This document shows positions 26,781-37,566 of a DNA stretch of 64,000 bases, piece by piece. The position numbers and the translations under genes are program-made. Within the stretch, counting starts at the first letter, position 1. Every line of letters starts with the position of its first letter. Origin of the DNA: Hemicordylus capensis (lineage: Eukaryota > Chordata > Lepidosauria > Squamata > Cordylidae). The notes below the pieces were generated by a model, which was given only the letters and a program-made list of their open reading frames with translations, was not told the origin of the DNA and did not search any database. The DNA is taken from positions 18,564,501 through 18,628,500 of the forward strand of contig NC_069662.1 in assembly GCF_027244095.1 (NCBI RefSeq), in the 5' to 3' direction.

Positions 26781-27013
26781 CAGCATGGTATAGTGGTTAG
26801 AGTGCTAGACTAGAACCGGGGAGACCCGAGTTCAAATCCCCATTCAGCCTTGATACTTGCTGGGTGGCTCTGGGACAGTCACTTCTCTCTCAGCCTAACC
26901 TACTTCACAAGGTTGTTGTTGTGAGGAGAAACTTAAGTATGTAGTACATTGCTCTGGGCTCCTTGGAGGAAGAGCGGGATATAAAATGTAAAAATAAAAT
27001 AAAATAAAAATAA
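26781..27013 (+). repeat. MIR-like tRNA-derived SINE
   Basis: tRNA-like start (CAGCATGGTATAGTGGTTAG, box B GAGTTCAAATCCC), a CORE/MIR-like middle (TGCTGGGTGGCTCTGGGACA, CACAAGGTTGTTGTTGTGAG) and an AAAATAAAAT tail. It is inserted near the end of the antisense 5S SINE at 26491-26780. Confidence 0.75.
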
Positions 27014-27049
27014 GACCAAGTCTCCTCTCCTCAAACCAGCTCTTCTCCT

Positions 27050-28794
27050 CCGCACAATTAGGCACCTTAGGGATGGCTCAGTATTGTATTTCCTTTGCGG
27101 CTGTGAAGTTCCGACACCATTGGCTGAACTGCTGTGATGTCACCAATGCACAGAAGCTCAGGAAACAAGCCTTTTTCACAACAGCACCCACAGCGTAGCA
27201 CTTGTGAGGGCAAGGGAAGTGGTCAGTTTTCCTGGGAGCAATATTTCACACAGTGGGGAAACTGGGGTGCAGAAGAGGGGCCACAGACAGCAGATCGGGG
27301 CGAGTGAGTGTGTAGGAATCAGGAATTTTAGAGATTGATTTAAACCAACTAGCCAATTCATTTTTGGCCGCAGGCATCTAGTAAATATTTGATTTCCTCT
27401 CCAAACCTACCCTGGTATCTGACTCCAGATGGTTGGGCACATTCCGCTGGCCCCCCCCCCCGTGTTTTGCATCCTCCGATTCTGGCATCTGGCCCAAAGG
27501 GCAGCATTCTTCTGACCAGCAGGCTTGTCTACTTCCAGCCGCTTGGCAACCCTTCTAGAAACCAAGACCCAAGCGCATCTCCAAGGCGCCACCTTAATAA
27601 CGAGGCTCCCCTGTAAGGAGGCAATGCTTGGAAGTTTATTCAAAGGGAAGTCCCGCCCAGTGCTGCCCTCATTGGATTGGTTATCGCAAAATCAGGACTC
27701 CTGGGTCCTTTGGGAATGAAGTGAAATTTAGTAGGTTATGAAAAGGGAAGGGCTGAGAGCCGCGATCTGCCGATTTTGTGGGAAGGAACTGGGGCTTATT
27801 AGAGAGAGGGAAAGAGGCAGTGAAAGGCCTAGATAGATAGTTAGAAAGATAGATAGATAGATAGATAGGTTGTTTCATTGGGTTAAACTGGAAGGGGGTC
27901 GGTGGGTGGTAATAAGTCCTCTGGGAGCCAGGATTTGGAGAGGAGTCGATTACAGCCAAGATGAAAGCCAGCCCAGGACTCCTGGGTCCGCTGGAAGCCA
28001 GGACGGGCAGTCTCAGTATGGTAAGCTGAAAGTGAGCACTGGGCAGGATTTCCAACATTTCTTTTGGCGGCTGCCAGAGCTCCTGCAGCTTTACATATTT
28101 ATCTATTTTTGAGAGAGTTCTATCCTGCATCTTCAACCCAAAGGGTTCCCAAACAAGTTTAAAAAAAAACGTCACCAAACATCAAGAATAGATGTAATAA
28201 TAACACAGTAAAAGCACAGCAGAGCAGCGGTTAAATAAGATAAAGGAGGAACACAGAACATTGAAAAGAGCCACAATGTTTTGGGAAGCTGCATCACACC
28301 TAGAGCTTGCCTTGCTGCCACGGCATCTCCAGATGTGTTGGGGGATCAGCATGTGCTGAATTGCTGTGAGTTGTGCACCCGCTGTTAAAAACATGGGAGC
28401 TCTCTGACGGGGGAGGAAGTGTGATGCGTAGATATGCCATTGAGACCAGAGGAAGGGGGGCTAGCGAGATTGGTTTGGGGATGCTAAGATCCAGGTGCGT
28501 CATGACCCCTGATTTCTCATTGACTCTCAGCGAGTGTGTGAATGCTCTCCACTGACTTTCAGTTGGCATCTGCTGACCTCAACAGGTGGAGGAGAGAAGG
28601 GATGGAGGCAGTCCGGGGAACTGCCACCCACCCTCCAGCTGCCATGCTCCAGCTGAGGTGGCCCCTCGGCGCCCAACTGCCACCACAGAGCGACCAGAGG
28701 AGCAACCCTCTTGCTCTGAAGGGAAGAGAGCAGAGACCCAGGAAAGACTTTTATTCAGCCCAGTGAGCTGTTCTTTGCTCCTTTTAAAAAATTA
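27050..28794. other. Intergenic, unassigned
   Basis: Contains a GATA microsatellite and short C-runs. Open frames up to 165 codons (27681-28178, minus) show no domain motif and include microsatellite-encoded SIYLSIYLSNYLS. Confidence 0.45.
27825..27868 (+). repeat. (GATA)n microsatellite
   Basis: TAGATAGATAG units with one TTAGAAAG interruption. GATA arrays are common in squamates. Confidence 0.85.
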
Positions 28795-28905
28795 GCTGCC
28801 CTTGTTCTGTTTTTATTATTTTATTTGTTTTTATCTTGTTATTAACCGCCCTGGGGGGTCTTAGAACAGAAGGCGGTATGTGAATATAAATAAATAAAAG
28901 CCGAA
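28795..28905 (+). repeat. L2 3' tip
   Basis: TTATTAACCGCCCTGGGGGG ... AAGGCGGTATGTGAATATAA, ATAAATAAA tail. Only the 3' end survives. Confidence 0.65.
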
Positions 28906-28980
28906 CGAGTGGGGTGAGAGTTAATGCCATGCTGCGGTGCTAAGCCTCACTGGGGGCACCCACTACTTTTTGTGGGGTGC

Positions 28981-29290
28981 CTGGTCTTGTGGTACAAGGC
29001 ATGAATTGTCCCCTTTGTTAAACAGGGTCCGCCTTGATTTGCATTTGGATGGGTCACTACGTGTTAGCAGTGTAAGGTATTCCCCTTGTGGTTTGGGGTC
29101 ATAAGTCAGTGGTAAAACATCTGCTTGTATGCCGAAGGTCCCAGGTTCACTCCCTGGTAGCATCTCCAGGTAGGGCTGGGAAAGACTCCTGCCTGCAACC
29201 TTGGAGAGCTGCTGCCAGTCAGTGTAGACAATACTGAGTTAGATGGACCAATGGTCTGACTCGGTAAAAGGAAGCTTCTGATGTTTCTAT
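28981..29290 (+). repeat. 5S rRNA-derived composite SINE (sense)
   Basis: The head CTTGTGGTACAAGGC...TTAAACAGGGTCCGCC resembles 5S rRNA internal promoter sequence (AAGCAGGGTCGGGCC, TGGATGGG). A tRNA-like module follows (CAGTGGTAAAACATCTGC, CCCAGGTTCACTCCC) and a tail ending GACTCGGTAAAAGGAAGC. Confidence 0.85.
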
Positions 29291-29701
29291 GGGATATGGG
29301 ATCTTCCAAACTATGGGATTAAAATGCGCTTAAAGTAATGTTTATTTTGACCCCTAGACAGGGCGTAGGAGCCAGTGTTAGTAGTTGAGAGGTGCTATTT
29401 TAAGTATTGATCTATATTGATAGAAGCTGCAGTTTTAGCCATACTTACAAGCTTCTACTCTTTTGCCCTTTCATGCTGCTCCTTCATAAAACTTTAGGTC
29501 AGCCTTAGCCCAGTCATGTCTCAGTATTGTCTGGGAGTAGTTGTCAGGAAACCAGGTCTTACTCCATTGTAGTCACAGTATAGTTAGAACCAAAGCAAAT
29601 TGCCACATGGGACAAGAAGAACAAGAAACCACAGGTGATACATATCTGACATAGGCAAATCTTGAGGAAACCTACAGAAGCTGATTATGCAGAGATGACC
29701 A

Positions 29702-29785
29702 ACATAAGAAGAGCCCTGCTGGATCAGGCCCAAGGCCCATCTAGTCTAGCATCTTGTTTCACACAGCGGCCCACCAGATGGGATG
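29702..29785 (-). repeat. CR1 LINE 3' tip (antisense)
   Basis: Short 5'-truncated copy: CATAAGAAGAGCCCTGCTGG to GCGGCCCACCAGATG. Confidence 0.8.
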
Positions 29786-30099
29786 CACTGAAAAGGGGAA
29801 CAGGATATAACATCTCTAGGCTCTTCAAATTGGAATGGATGACGTACGGACTGGAAGGACTCTGGACTCTGTATGGGATACAGAGGTTGTCCTCAGATTT
29901 CATGGGAAGTCTGAGCACTGTCAGCTGGCTTACTAAGCAATTGCCTTGTTTTGCTACTTTCTTCTCTGGATTTGTGGCGAGATCCTGAATCCATATTTGA
30001 AACCTACTCTGGGAAGAGAAGCAGACCTGTGAAGGTAAGCAAGCTTTTCTACTAAAGTGAAAACCCTTTCGCCACCTTAAACAAACAAACAGGAGAAGG

Positions 30100-31000
30100 G
30101 GGGAATTTTGAGGGGCTGGTTTTTCTTTAGGGGAAGAGTCCCAGTGTGTGTCTGTTTTTTTGCCAGGGCTTGTTTTGGGGGCTGTGTGGTTTTCAGTTTA
30201 TGTTTATCTCTTGCCTGGACTCGGAGAGCGACAGTGGGAGGAGCCAGCTAGAGCTGAGGTGAGTCACACCTGGCAGGGAGGGGCCACATTCCTGTTGAGC
30301 TACAATCCTGTTCAGTTTGAAGCTATATAAAAGGGAACCTGGTGAACAGGGCATTGGAGTATGACGAGTTTAGCAGGGAAGTGTGTGTGGGAGCTCAAAA
30401 GGAGTCTCTTGATCACAAGGAGACCAGCAGTAAGAAAAAGTAAGTGCTACTCCCTCGTTCACATTCTCGGGAAATAAAGCTTGAACTGTTGAGTAGCTGA
30501 CAACTTCAGCTAAGACCTGGCTTTCAAAGAAACAATTTCCAGTACTCTAAACAGCCAACAAAATCAGTCATGAAAATAGAAAGCCAGCAGGGGAGGGGGC
30601 GCTTCCCAGTGTATTGCACGGAGTATTGCATGCATGACTACCTGCTCAATGGGCAGAAGTTGTGGGTGCGTGCTCGGTGCAAGGAGCTCCTGGCTCTCAG
30701 GGAACAAGTTTGTTCCCTTGAAGCCATTGCCAAGGTGGCTGGCTGACCTGGAGAAGCTCAGAGAGCCAGTGAGGTATGCAGATGAGACCTTCAGGGACAT
30801 GGTAGAGGCTACCACTCCCGGCTGAGGGCTCCTCTGTTGTCAGGGAGAATGAAGGTCTCGGGCAAGGAGGACATCATTCTGAGGAAGAGGGAATCACTCC
30901 CTTAGAAGGGATCCCTTCCGTGAATATTGCACCCATATCCCCTCACACAGGGGATACTCTGCCAGGGGGTGGGGGCCTCCTAGTCCGTGTCAGAATGCTT
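30100..31000 (+). repeat. CR1-type LINE 5' region and ORF1 start
   Basis: A GC-rich leader with GCTATATAAAAGGG near 30320 is followed by a broken frame encoding a coiled-coil-like stretch (ARCKELLALREQVCSLEAIA) typical of CR1 ORF1. It may be the 5' part of the copy whose ORF1 esterase region appears at 33510. The element assignment of the TATA-bearing leader is uncertain. Confidence 0.5.
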
Positions 31001-31218
31001 TATTAGGGTCATTGACCCAACAACACAAACAAATATAGAACAGAGTAAAGATAATATAAGTAGTGTAGAACATAATGTCAGGGATCACAATACCAATAAC
31101 TCAGACCAGCTCAGACCTGAATCTACATGCAGCTGCACAAAATTTGACCACACACAATGTTGTAGGTGTACAGAGATCAGCTAGTAAAAAAGATGTATAT
31201 CCATCATCTGTTCTAACT

Positions 31219-32412
31219 CAGGGGCGTAGGGTCCCTTGGACAAGAGGGGACAATTGTCCCTAGGCCCATAGGGTCTGCCCCTCCCAAGCCCCTCAGCCAG
31301 TCCCCCTTGCCCTGATCACCCTCTCTCCTGCTCTCCTGCTTGCCCTCCTGCTGGCTGGCCCAGCAAGCTAAGCAGCCTGCAAGCTGCTACAGCTCCTTCC
31401 CTCCCTGCCTCTCAGCTGATCGGTGGACAGGTGGGGCTTCCAGAGAGGCCTCCATGTAGGCCTTGCTGAAGCCTGAAGCTCTCCAGGCAGCCAGGAAGGA
31501 AGGAAGGAGGCAGAGTGGCCAGTACTGGCTGCCCTTGCCCACCACCGCTCTCTGCAGACCCTCTGTCCAGGCCAGTCAGCCTGCCCAGCATTTGCCAGTA
31601 ATGGAGGGAGAATATGAATTCCATTTTGTGATTAGCCCCCCCCCCCGATATTTAGGGATTGGCTTGCCATAAGGCTTTGATATTGGGCAGGGGAGGTAGG
31701 GCAGATTGAGAAGACTGACTATTTAATTTGAAACAGATCGGAGAATTTGCTGGGTTTTAATATTTTTTAATTTTAAAAAAACTATCAAAAAAAGTCTTCT
31801 ACGTAAGTGGCTTGTTTCATGGCAGAACATTTCAAAAATGTCTGGAAGAGAAGCTCCCCCTTCGACCATCATTACATTCCCATATGGAATAATCTGCCCT
31901 TTGCCTTCTTAAAAAAGGATAACACCACCACCCCTTTCTGCCCCAGCCTTTAGATCACCTGGAATGACTTGGCTTAGGGCTTTGGTATTGATCAGAGATG
32001 TAGGGCAGGGTGGGAGGAATATGTATATTTAAAGTGAAGTGGATTAGACAAACTGTTGGTTTTTAATATTTTTTTGAATAAAAAAAAATAAACAATTCCT
32101 ATAAGTGGCTTGTTTCATGGCAGAAAATTACAAAAACTTCTGGAACAAACAAACAATATAACTGCACTATGTTCAAGTTGTTTTGCAACCCAGAAGGTCT
32201 GACTGAGAACTGTGAAGCATGTGTTGTGCTTTCATTTTTCTTTTTCTTTCTTTAGAAATGCACTATATATCCAAGCTGGTTGGACATGTCCAAAATCCTC
32301 TCTCACACTATTTACATAGTATGTCATCAATCAGTATGATTCTGTAATGATATGAAATGTTAAGGAAGCCCTACACATGCTGATTCGTCCCCAGCCCCAC
32401 ACCCCACTAGGG
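31219..32412. mobile_element. Probable hAT-like element, about 1.2 kb
   Basis: Left end CAGGGGCGTAGGGTCCCTTG, right end CTAGGGACGGCCCTG; these are loosely complementary. It contains two related direct repeats (TGGCTTGTTTCATGGCAGAA near 31807 and 32107). No transposase frame. Target duplication not convincing. Confidence 0.45.
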
Positions 32413-32884
32413 ACGGCCCTGCTTCCGAGCACCTGCAGAGAGGGGTTTTTATCTCAGTACTGTAAGAAACCACCACCAGCCCTCCTTCCACAGTGGGGAT
32501 CAGGGAGAATGACTTTTAGGACAGAAGGCTTAACTGCAGGAGCTCCTTGAGCCCCAGCATGTCTCTTCTATCTTAAAATTTTATCAAGAAGAGGTGGATT
32601 CCTCATCCCCCCCCCGCTCCTTTTCTCCTGAGGAATGGTGCTGATTCTTGCTCTTTTCTCTATTTCTCCCCACCTATCTTCCTTGCTTCAGTAGGACTTA
32701 CTGGTCTCCTATAGGGAGCAAAATATGTTGGGAACACAAATTAGTTTGGTCTGATTTACATCCCTGAGCATGTGAAATCCTGTATGCACTTACCAGGGAA
32801 GGATCTCAACAGTTGAATGCAATAGAGTTTATTTTTAAGTAGACATACTTTCCTTGCTACTATGTCCTTTAGGTTTCAGTGAAA

Positions 32885-33108
32885 TGTAAAGGAAAAGTGT
32901 GCTGTCAAGTCGATGTCAACTCCTGGCAACCACAGAGCCCTGTGGTTTTCTTTGGTAGAATACAGGAGGGGTTTACCATTTCCTGCTCCCGCGCAGTATG
33001 AGAGGATGCCTTTCAGCATCTTCCTACATAGCTGCTGCACAATATAGTACCAGCAGGGATTCGAACTGGCAGCCTTCTGCTTGTTAGTACTTCCAGCTAA
33101 ATGTTGTT
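32885..33108 (-). repeat. Sauria-type SINE (tRNA head, BovB-like tail)
   Basis: Read antisense: a tRNA-like box B (CCAGTTCGAATCCCTGC), then GGAAATGGTAAACCCCTCCT and ACATCGACTTGACAGCACAC, the tail shared with RTE/BovB LINEs. The Sauria SINE family is characteristic of squamates and supports the organism call. Confidence 0.7.
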
Positions 33109-33149
33109 AGATTTGCTGCCTGAGGCTGCAATTTTCCACACACTTACCT

Positions 33150-33412
33150 GGGACTTTTACACACAGCAGGCTTTACTGCGAAATTGAAGTTGTCCCCCCC
33201 CCAAAAAAAAACAATAATGGATTTTTTTACCCTGGGTATAATTCAGGGTAAACTCTAATGAGCAGTGAGAAACCCAAATTGTGTGTGAACTGCTCCCTGA
33301 TAACTCGCAGGGACTTTGGGGTAAATCTGGCCAATATGTGAACACACCGTCTCCATTCCAGAGATGTGTGTTAAAGGGCTTTAAAAGCCCCATGTGAAAA
33401 ACTTCCTGGAAG
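33150..33412 (-). mobile_element. Fold-back family A, copy 3 (antisense)
   Basis: CTGGGACTTTTACACACAGC to CCCCATGTGAAAAACTTCC. Antisense forms of GGGTAAACTCTAATGAGCAG and GTAAATCTGGCCAATATG identify the family. Confidence 0.75.
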
Positions 33413-33509
33413 CAAACTTTACTGAATTTATTAGGATTTCTGAGAAAAAATACATAGGCTCACACTGCATGGTTGAAAGTCTACTTCGTTAATCTGCAGT
33501 GAAGGGTCC

Positions 33510-34120
33510 ATTTTAAGATCTTGTCCTCAAGGCCCACTCCAACCTTGCTACGCCCCTTTCTAGCAGTGGTCAATTTGATCATTAGGGGTATAGAGAGATG
33601 GGTCTGTGACTCATGTGTAAACCGCATGGTGACTTGCCTGCCTGGTGTGAAGGATGTGGACGTCACACGGCATCTAGATAAGCTGATAGGCAGTGCTGGG
33701 GAGGAGTCAGTTGTCGTGGTGCACGTCGGCACCACCAACTATGTTGGGAAATGCAGTCGGGAGGCCCTGGAAGCCAAATTTAGGCTGTTAGGTAGCATAT
33801 TGAAGTCCAGGATGCCCAAGGTAGCTTTCTCAGAAATGCTACCTGTTCCACATGCACAGCCAGTGAGACAGGCAGAGTTGAGAGGTCTGAATGCGTGGAT
33901 GAGACGGTGGTGCTGGGAAGAAGGGTTTAGATTTGTTAGGCATTGGGATACATTTTGGGACAAGGCAACCCTGTATAAAAGGGACAGGTTCCACCTGAAC
34001 CAAGATAGAACCAGACTGCTGGCGCTTAAAATCAAAAAGGTCGCAGAGCAGCTTTTAAAATGATGCCTGGGGGATAGCTGACAGAGACTGGGCAGTATCT
34101 AGTTTGGCAAATGCTATCCC
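33510..34120 (+). repeat. CR1-type LINE ORF1 esterase-domain remnant
   Basis: A 180-codon open frame (33521-34063) encodes SVVVVHVGTTNYVGK, FSEMLPVPHAQPVRQ, GLNAWMRRWCWEEGFRF and YKRDRFHLNQ. This is the SGNH-hydrolase-like domain of CR1/L2-clade ORF1. The frame is unusually long for an old fragment. Confidence 0.8.
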
Positions 34121-34839
34121 TTAATGTGCAAGGGTGTAAATGATTCAGATAAAAAAGAAGGGGACAGAGTAGAACCAGATAAAGAGCAGACAGAATGCTA
34201 TGCTGCTGGTCAAAGAGAGCAAATGAATCACAAACACAAAACAGGTGTATCCCTGATCCAAAAGATAAACCAGAACAACACAAAAGATCAGGAAAAAGAT
34301 TAATATAATACCAGGCTGCAATCTCTCTCTCTATAAACTATGAATATGGGTAAGAATGGGTATTTTAATAATAAGACTTAAGTTTTACACAGAACAGCTT
34401 AAAACACAATTAAAGTCATTATATAAAAATAAAGTATTAAACATCCTCATACATATGCCAATAAAATACTATACAAGTGTCCCAAAGTATATGTAGTAAA
34501 ATTGTGCTCACAAATGAGCTAAAATCCTCTTAAAAACCTTAAAAGTGCCTCTTAAAACTGCCCTGGTATCTTTGCAGTAGATGGTTGCATTTTAAGCTAA
34601 TGGATTTTGACGTTTTAACTTTTATAACAAGGGCCTTATACATAGGAAGAATAATGCACTGCTAAGTGAGTAGGAGAACTTGAAGTCTGGAGGATTTATG
34701 CCCTCATGATAGCACATGAACCCTAGCACAAAGTCACTGAGGAAGACATTAAAGTCAAAACATGTTTGACTTACTGGACAAGACTTTAAGAAGACTTCAT
34801 ACTATTTGGCAACACAGAATTGAATTGACAAGTTTTAAA
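34121..34839. other. AT-rich insert between two CR1 pieces, unassigned
   Basis: About 700 bp of A/T-rich sequence separates CR1 ORF1 from the RT piece. GGAAGACATTAAAGTCAAAA near 34742 resembles other LINE-like text, but no family was recognised. Confidence 0.4.
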
Positions 34840-35522
34840 GAGGAGTTATTTGCATCTGTCTTCATGGCAAAGGATACTGAGACTATATCTGTGCCTGAAC
34901 CAAGCTTCTAAGGGGCAGGGGCTAAAGAACTAAGTCAGATAGAGGTGATAAGAGATGACATTCTAAACCGTCTGGAAAAATTAAAAATTAACAAGTCACC
35001 ACGGCCAGATGGCATCCACCCAAGAGTCCTTAAAGAACTCAAATGTGAAATTGCTGACCTCTTTGCAATATATATAGTAGAGCAGAGAGAATTGGCAGGG
35101 GGAAAGTTTCCTCCCTCTCCTACAACATTAGAACCAGAGGTCATTCCACGAAACTGAAGGTCAGGAAATTTAGGACCGACAAAAGGAAGTACTTCTTCAC
35201 ACAGCACATAATTAATTTATGGAATTCTCTGCCACAGGATGTGGTGATGGCCACTAGCTTGGATGGCTTTCAAAGGGGTTTAGAAAAAGTCATGGAGGAC
35301 AGGTCTATCAATGGCTACTAGTCTTGTGGCTGTGGGTCATCTCCAGCCTCAGAGGCAAGATGCTGCTAGATACCAGTTGCAGGGCAGCAACAGCAGGAGA
35401 GAGGGCAAGCTCTCACCCCCTGCCTGTAGGCTTCTCAGAAGCATCTGGTGGGCCACTGTGTGAAACAGGATGCTGGACTAGATAGGCCTTGAGCCTGATC
35501 CAGCAAGGTTGTTCTTATGTTC
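34840..35522 (+). repeat. CR1 LINE: RT N-terminal piece joined to 3' end
   Basis: 34945-35157 encodes LNRLEKLKINKSPRPDGIHP then RVLKEL, the CR1 reverse transcriptase start. At about 35157 it jumps to the RT end and 3' terminus (GAATTCTCTGCCACAGGATG ... GATCCAGCAAGGTTGTTCTT), so most of the RT is deleted. Confidence 0.85.
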
Positions 35523-35839
35523 AATGGATCCTACAAGATTCTGATCTTGTAACCTAGTAACGTCTGAATGCTTTCTTGTGGGTCAATAAGGCAACCAGCC
35601 TGGGAGAAACCTATCTTCTGAACTTAAGTGTCTCTGCTGAGGCTGTGGCCAAGCCTAGAGGGAAACACTTATATTATTTAAATAAATTCTTATGGCAGGA
35701 GCTCTCTCTACTAACGTTACCGAGAGAATTACAAGAGCCAGAGAAAGGAAGTCTGTACTCCTTCTCAGAACCCCTGCTACCTGAACACAGAGGCCAAAGT
35801 GGTGATTCTCATCACCAGAACAAAGTGGTGATTCATTAA

Positions 35840-35866
35840 TATGTGTGTGTGTGTGTGTGTGTGTAT
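35840..35866 (+). repeat. (TG)n microsatellite
   Basis: About twelve TG units, between the CR1 3' end and a repeat-family copy. Confidence 0.9.
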
Positions 35867-35892
35867 AAAATTATTAATTAATAATATATTTA

Positions 35893-36062
35893 TATTTAGC
35901 AGGGGGAGTGCCACTGGCTCAATACACCCGCAGCACAGCATCCCTTCCCATTGGACTGTGTGTCCTTTGGGGACAGGAAACCATCTTGTTTATTATTTCT
36001 CTTTCTGTGTAAACCAGTTTGAGGACTTTTGTTGATAAGCATTATATAGATGTTTGCCATCA
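35893..36062 (+). repeat. TTTAGCAGGGGGAG repeat family, copy 1
   Basis: Starts TATATTTAGCAGGGGGAGTG and ends with the LINE-like tail CCAGTTTGAGGACTTTTGTT. The same unit occurs at 37892 and 43846, so it is a SINE-like or LINE-3'-derived family. Confidence 0.7.
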
Positions 36063-36375
36063 TTGCACTCCTGGGTTCATTAGAAGGGGAGAGCAGTGCA
36101 GTGCTTTGAGAGCAGTGCCCAAGGTACTGCCCCATGCCCCTAAAGGGGGCCAGCTCCCTCTCGAACCCAATCCTTGCCAGCTTTGAAAGTGGCACAGGCA
36201 GCAGGGAGGAAGGCAGGTTAGCAGCAGCCTCCTCTTCACTCTGTGTGTGTCTTGCATGCTCTGGAAGGAGTGTGGGGAGAGATGTTCCTTGCAAACCTTA
36301 CAAGCGTCCGATTGGTTTCGAAGAGCTGTGCTGATGGTGGTGGAGCTGGCAACGAACACTTTGCCACTCAGCTAG

Positions 36376-36652
36376 GAAAGTTTTTCACACCGGGCTTTAA
36401 GCACGCATCTCCGGAATGGAGGGTGAGCATTCACATATCAGCCAGATTTACCCTGAAGTCCCCGCGAGCTATTGGGGAGCACTTCACGCACGATTTGAGT
36501 TTTTCATTGTGCATTAGAGCATAGCCCGATTTATGTCCGGGGTTAGAAAAATCCACTTTTTGCATCGGGTTTTTTGGGCAACTTCGAACTCGCAGAAAAG
36601 CCTTGCAGTAAACCCACAGTAAAGCCGGCTGTCTGGGAAAGTTCCTGGTGTC
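36376..36652 (+). mobile_element. Fold-back family A, copy 4 (upstream of the SULT)
   Basis: AGGAAAGTTTTTCACACCGG to CTGTCTGGGAAAGTTCCTGG. It carries GCCAGATTTACCCTGAAGTC and AAAAATCCACTTTTTGCATC, very close to copy 2. Confidence 0.8.
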
Positions 36653-36995
36653 ACAGTAATTTCACCCGAGTCAGCTGCCTCACCTTGCCTCATGAAGGGC
36701 CGCCCTGGGTGTATTCGACTAGGTGGGTGGACCAGAAGCCAAAGTTCCTCATCTTATTAGGCAGAGAGCAATGCATGCATTGCTTTCCACTCTGAGAAAA
36801 ACAACAAATTCTGAGCTAAACCATTCAGAAGAACGTTGTTATTCAGCTACTACACAGAGATGGAAAGATGTGGCTTGAAGGAAAGGCTGATGCTGGGCTG
36901 CTATCTCAGGGTCTGGTCATATATCTGGAGCTTGCGTGGTTCTCCATATAGAGAAGTGACCTTGATTCTGCCATGCTGGCTCCAGGCCCTCAACA

Positions 36996-37127
36996 AACAA
37001 AGTCTCCTTTTGTGCTTCTCCGCAGCTGATCGCCTGGATTTTCCCTGGGCACAGACTGAGCTGCAAAGTAGCAGGGAACAGGCACCCGAAGAAGAGGCTG
37101 GAGGAGACAGAAGAAGCAGGTTCACTT
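36996..37127 (+). other. Possible 5' untranslated exon of the SULT
   Basis: A segment bounded by an AG (CTCCGCAG at 37025) and a possible GT donor (GAAGCAG|GTTCAC near 37120) lies 300 bp before the start-codon exon. The true 5' exon is expected somewhere upstream. This is only a candidate; the splice scores are weak. Confidence 0.15.
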
Positions 37128-37421
37128 CTGTTGGGGATTCAAGCCTGTGAAAAGACAGGGAGCGGGGAGGGGCTGGAATAAGAGGTCTCCCGACTGAAAA
37201 AGGAAAGGGACGTGCAAGCAGAGATACCTAGGGAATTACAAACTCTTATCTCTCCACACCCAGTAGTGATCCCAGTGCTGCCTTTTTAATTCCAAAGGCT
37301 TTCTCCACCATTATTCCCAGATAGGGGTGTCTTCCTTTCTTCCCCAGCTCTGGGGTGTTTAAGGCAGAGTCATATGTTTGTCCATATCTTTTTCTGTCTT
37401 TTCTGTCCCCCACAGGAGACC

Positions 37422-37566
37422 ATGGCCAGAGAGGTCACAAACACCATCAAGTATGGAGGAATAACCCTTCCCGGCCTTGTGCACAGTGAGGAGAGTGTCC
37501 GGTATGCTCATCGGAGTTTCCAGGTGCGAGATGGCGATGTCTTCAACCTCACATATCCCAAATCTG
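37422..37566 (+). CDS. SULT2B1-like: SULT exon with start codon
   Basis: The exon opens at an AG acceptor (37411-37415, CCCACAG) with six untranslated bases before ATG in good context (GAGACCATGG). It encodes residues 1-48, ending TYPKS at the PAPS loop, where SULT genes place this intron. The acceptor implies at least one 5' untranslated exon upstream, which I could not fix. Confidence 0.9.

Noticed and set aside
28981-29290. Genuine 5S rRNA or tRNA gene
   Set aside because: Similarity is confined to promoter-like parts, several dispersed copies share the same non-RNA tail, and no complete cloverleaf forms.
30148-30520. Possible LTR with TATAAAA near 30325 and AATAAA near 30473
   Set aside because: No matching direct repeat, no TG...CA boundaries with a target duplication were found, and CR1 ORF1-like text follows, so a LINE leader is the simpler reading.
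33521-34063. Possible host esterase gene
   Set aside because: Sequence and neighbouring RT text match the ORF1 of CR1-type LINEs; no introns or start context.
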